This document shows positions 61,825-64,000 of a stretch of 64,000 bases of DNA, piece by piece. Within the stretch, counting starts at the first letter, position 1; each line of letters starts with the position of its first letter. Source of the stretch: Cycas panzhihuaensis (Eukaryota; Cycadophyta); contig CM041465.1 of NCBI GenBank assembly GCA_023213395.1, positions 98,153,741 through 98,217,740 on the forward strand, given 5' to 3'. Both the position numbers and the translations under genes were made by a program. The notes beneath the pieces are model-generated. The model saw only the letters and a program-made list of their open reading frames with translations, ran no database searches and was not told the DNA's origin.

Positions 61825-61845
61825 GGCTCCCCAGTATGGTCACCA
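61825..61845 (-). promoter_or_regulatory. Primer binding site of element B
   Basis: On the minus strand TGGTGACCATACTGGGGA and three more bases. It is six bases from the LTR end and is the undamaged form of the site in A. Confidence 0.8.
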
Positions 61846-61851
61846 GAAAGA

Positions 61852-61946
61852 TGGTGAGGGAATTCTTGGGAGGACCTAAACTTAATATCTCTCAATTCTT
61901 GTTTCAATTAAAATGAGGAGACATGAAGTTCAAGAAGACCTAAGGG
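61852..61946 (-). repeat. 5' LTR of B, last 95 bp
   Basis: Matches 37900-37994. Interrupted at 61947 by a + strand LTR; the remainder lies outside the window or is lost. Confidence 0.85.
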
Positions 61947-62244
61947 TGAAAAGGGCTAATGTCATAAGGTCATTACATTAGTTGATTATTTCTAAAAAGG
62001 GTCTTAAGTGAACTTTAAATTAGATCACTTAAGTGGAATGCACTTTCATGTACATTATGTGTAATTTCATTTCACCTAAATCTAATGCTCCCTCTCTCAA
62101 TATAAAAGTAAAAGCTCAATGGAGGAGGCTCATTCTTACCTCCCTATTTTGTGAGAACTACTATCTTTTTCTTAAGTCTCTCTTGCTCCCATGTTTGCCT
62201 TAGTATTTAGTACATGGAGATGAAGGATATATCCACTTTTTTCA
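61947..62244 (+). repeat. Short copia-like LTR inserted in B LTR
   Basis: TGAAAAGGGC to TTTTTTCA, 298 bp. TATA-like caatataaaag is at about 62097. A primer site follows two bases later. No second copy is visible before 62800. Confidence 0.65.
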
Positions 62245-62246
62245 TG

Positions 62247-62258
62247 TGGTATCCAAGC
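62247..62258 (+). promoter_or_regulatory. tRNA-Met primer binding site (variant)
   Basis: TGGTATCCAAGC, two differences from TGGTATCAGAGC. Confidence 0.6.
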
Positions 62259-62799
62259 TTTCTTCCTTCATATTCCTCATTTGCACTTGCAATGGAGCCA
62301 TCACTTCCTTCTCCCCCACAATCCATGTGGTGAAGGAGATTGTGAAAGTGGATTTAGAAATATTTTCAAGTTATTATCATAGCATATTTTGTATTGTTTG
62401 CTTTCCATTTCTCTTTTATAGGTTTAGAAGTAAAATACAAGGAGTTGTAAGGCACAAGGATTCAAATCCTTTGGTGGCCATTCATGCTATCTCATTCTTC
62501 TTTTCCTTTCCCATTTTTTGTCCATTTAATAAGGGGAAATGCTGTCGAAATTTTTCTAGCTTTTAGAAGAATGATTGTAAGGGGAGGTTCTACCCACTTT
62601 TCTTAAAGAATTTTGATCCATTTAAAATATCCATCATTGTATGCTCTTACCTTGCCCATATTGGGATCTTGGTGATAAAAAAACAATGGAAATATCATAT
62701 GGTATCATGTGTTAAAGAGATATTAGTAAGCTGAAATTTCTACAAAAATAAAATTTGCTTATTGAACTTTACAGGTCTGCAAAATTTTCTACAAAGCTC
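62259..62799 (+). other. Internal remnant after short LTR, no pol genes
   Basis: No gag-pol motif found. The ORF at 62246-62566 is not recognisable. Either a miniature (TRIM-like) element or the 5' end of a copia element cut by the LTR at 62800. Confidence 0.35.
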
Positions 62800-64000
62800 T
62801 AGATGCGCGTCTATGGGATAGCTACCTAACTAAGTAGGAATAGTATGGATGGTCGATGGTATGATTGAGAAAAAGACCTACAAGTAGGGTAGAGACCACG
62901 CAGGGTGCCCCATGCACCGAAGCACGAGTTTGAGACCTGCAAATGGAATGTAGCTACCAGAAAGTGGTCCCCTTACTTCGAATAAGAGGAGAGGAGGCAT
63001 AGGGTTAGCTTGGGTTGACCTAAGGGAAGGATCCTCCCACCCTTAGATGGCCAGAAGGGGAAGAAGAGAAACCTTCAAGAGTTCCCCTAAGATGACAGGA
63101 AACAAGGAAGGGTAGGCAAGTAGATGGCCTACAGATGGGGTCACTTCCGTTATCTGGCTAAGCGGAGAACCGAAAGAACATAAAGGGAATAACCCCAAAA
63201 GGGGGGTTATGGTATGTGTGGGCAAACTAACCAAGCAAATAAATAATAAAGAGAGAGGGAAGTTTGCATGGCAAAAGAGGGGAAAAGGTGAGAAGGAAGG
63301 TTTCCTAAGACCTTTTCCTATGACAAAAGAAAATGCAAGTGATAAAGTGAACAAAGTATGAATCAAAGCAAAGTTGATTTCCTTTTTATTTCCAATGAGC
63401 TAATTACTACTATGTAAAAGAACTTAAAAGGAAAAGGTGATAGAGTGGAGCGAGAGCGTGTACCCGAAACAGAAGCGTGTCATAATGGTGGCACTCCCAA
63501 GAGGCACCCAAAGCTACTCCACAAGGCACGACGGGCGTGAAGAACCACGGCGGATTATAACGAGGGGCTCCCTTACCTTCCCTGAAAAAGTACTAAAGTT
63601 CCAAACAACGGAAAGAAAGGGATAAAGTACTAGCAACAAATGAAGTATGAAAGTAAAGCATAAATAGGAGCACTTACCCACAAAGCAAGAAAAAGGACTG
63701 GATCCGTTGCGCTTTCCAAATACCTACAAATAAACGACAATCTCCCCCTTTTTAGAGAAAAGGTGCTAGCATATAATGGAAAGATCCTAACAATACATGT
63801 ACATGTAAAGCGAATATAAACTTAAATACGTGTATGTTAGTATCAATACAATGATGATAATATGTAAAGGAAGACGACCAAAGTAAATGGAAAGTAACCC
63901 GTAAGCCTCAGAGTGGCCCACCTCCCATAAAGAACAACCCTAATCTCCCCCAAAAGCTGTGAGGTAGCAAGGGTAAGGCTAAGAAAGATGGTTGGAAATA
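62800..64000 (-). repeat. A-family LTR, running off the window
   Basis: Reverse complement of about 14377-15593 of element A. The start reads tagatgcgc where tggatgcgc is expected. No primer site lies on its left, so this is a solo LTR or the 3' LTR of an element further right. It keeps the 19-bp segment missing from the 5' LTR of A. Confidence 0.9.

Larger units (their letters stand above)
37900..61946 (-). mobile_element. Tat-type Ty3/gypsy retrotransposon B
   Basis: Minus-strand element with primer site 61825-61845, gag, protease, RT, RNase H, integrase ending at 55125, archaeal-type RNase H 52690-53105, antisense gene (+) 49997-51830, tandem repeats, polypurine tract 40367-40376 and LTR 37900-40366. 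The LTR 3' ends at 37900-37994 and 61852-61946 match closely. It is interrupted by copia element G (40471-48382), by an LTR-like insertion near 53780-54560 and, in its 5' LTR, by the element at 61947. It is a different family from A with the same primer site. Confidence 0.8.

Noticed and set aside
61825-61845. tRNA gene fragment ending in CCA
   Set aside because: Only about 21 bases match and they sit at an LTR border, so a primer binding site explains them. Nuclear tRNA genes do not encode CCA.

Overview
The window looks like intergenic heterochromatin from a large plant nuclear genome. I found no cellular gene. Almost everything recognisable is LTR retrotransposon: Ty3/gypsy elements of the Tat type (gag-PR-RT-RNH-INT, a second archaeal-type RNase H, a long 3' internal region and an antisense gene) and Ty1/copia elements, several primed by initiator tRNA-Met. 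All coding regions are broken by stops and frameshifts, and the elements are nested. Family calls rest on motifs I read in translation; no database search was possible. I cannot tell angiosperm from gymnosperm.

Layout. 1-15593: Tat element A (+), GC-rich and the least decayed; its 5' LTR is cut by the window edge. 15594-20566: the 3' half of an older Tat element C (-), into which A appears to have inserted just past the C archaeal RNase H. 20567-21080: the pol 3' end of another Tat copy J (+), meeting C head-on across an inverted repeat and next to a (TA)n tract. 23587-37376: old copia element E (+), whose RT is split twice, by a 7.7 kb composite copia insertion (27814-35540, holding F on - and D on +) and by a solo LTR (35651-36298). 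37900-61946: Tat element B (-), about 16 kb without its main insertion, copia element G (40471-48382, -). G itself carries a small solo LTR with a perfect target duplication. 61947-62799: a short copia-like LTR with tRNA-Met primer site (+), inserted in B's 5' LTR. 62800-64000: an A-family LTR (-), running off the window.

How the parts relate. A, B and C share a long region downstream of pol that holds an antisense gene and an archaeal-type RNase H. The antisense gene's N-terminal half resembles the plant mobile domain and its C-terminal half is a charged coiled coil; A and B show a canonical intron of about 105 bp at the same place in it. In A and B the motif arrays just upstream of this antisense gene resemble arrays about 450-590 bp inside the LTR, which suggests that the antisense gene has its own LTR-like promoter. 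In A and C the RNase H lies beyond the antisense gene, but in B it lies between pol and the antisense gene. These three observations are the most interesting content of the window.
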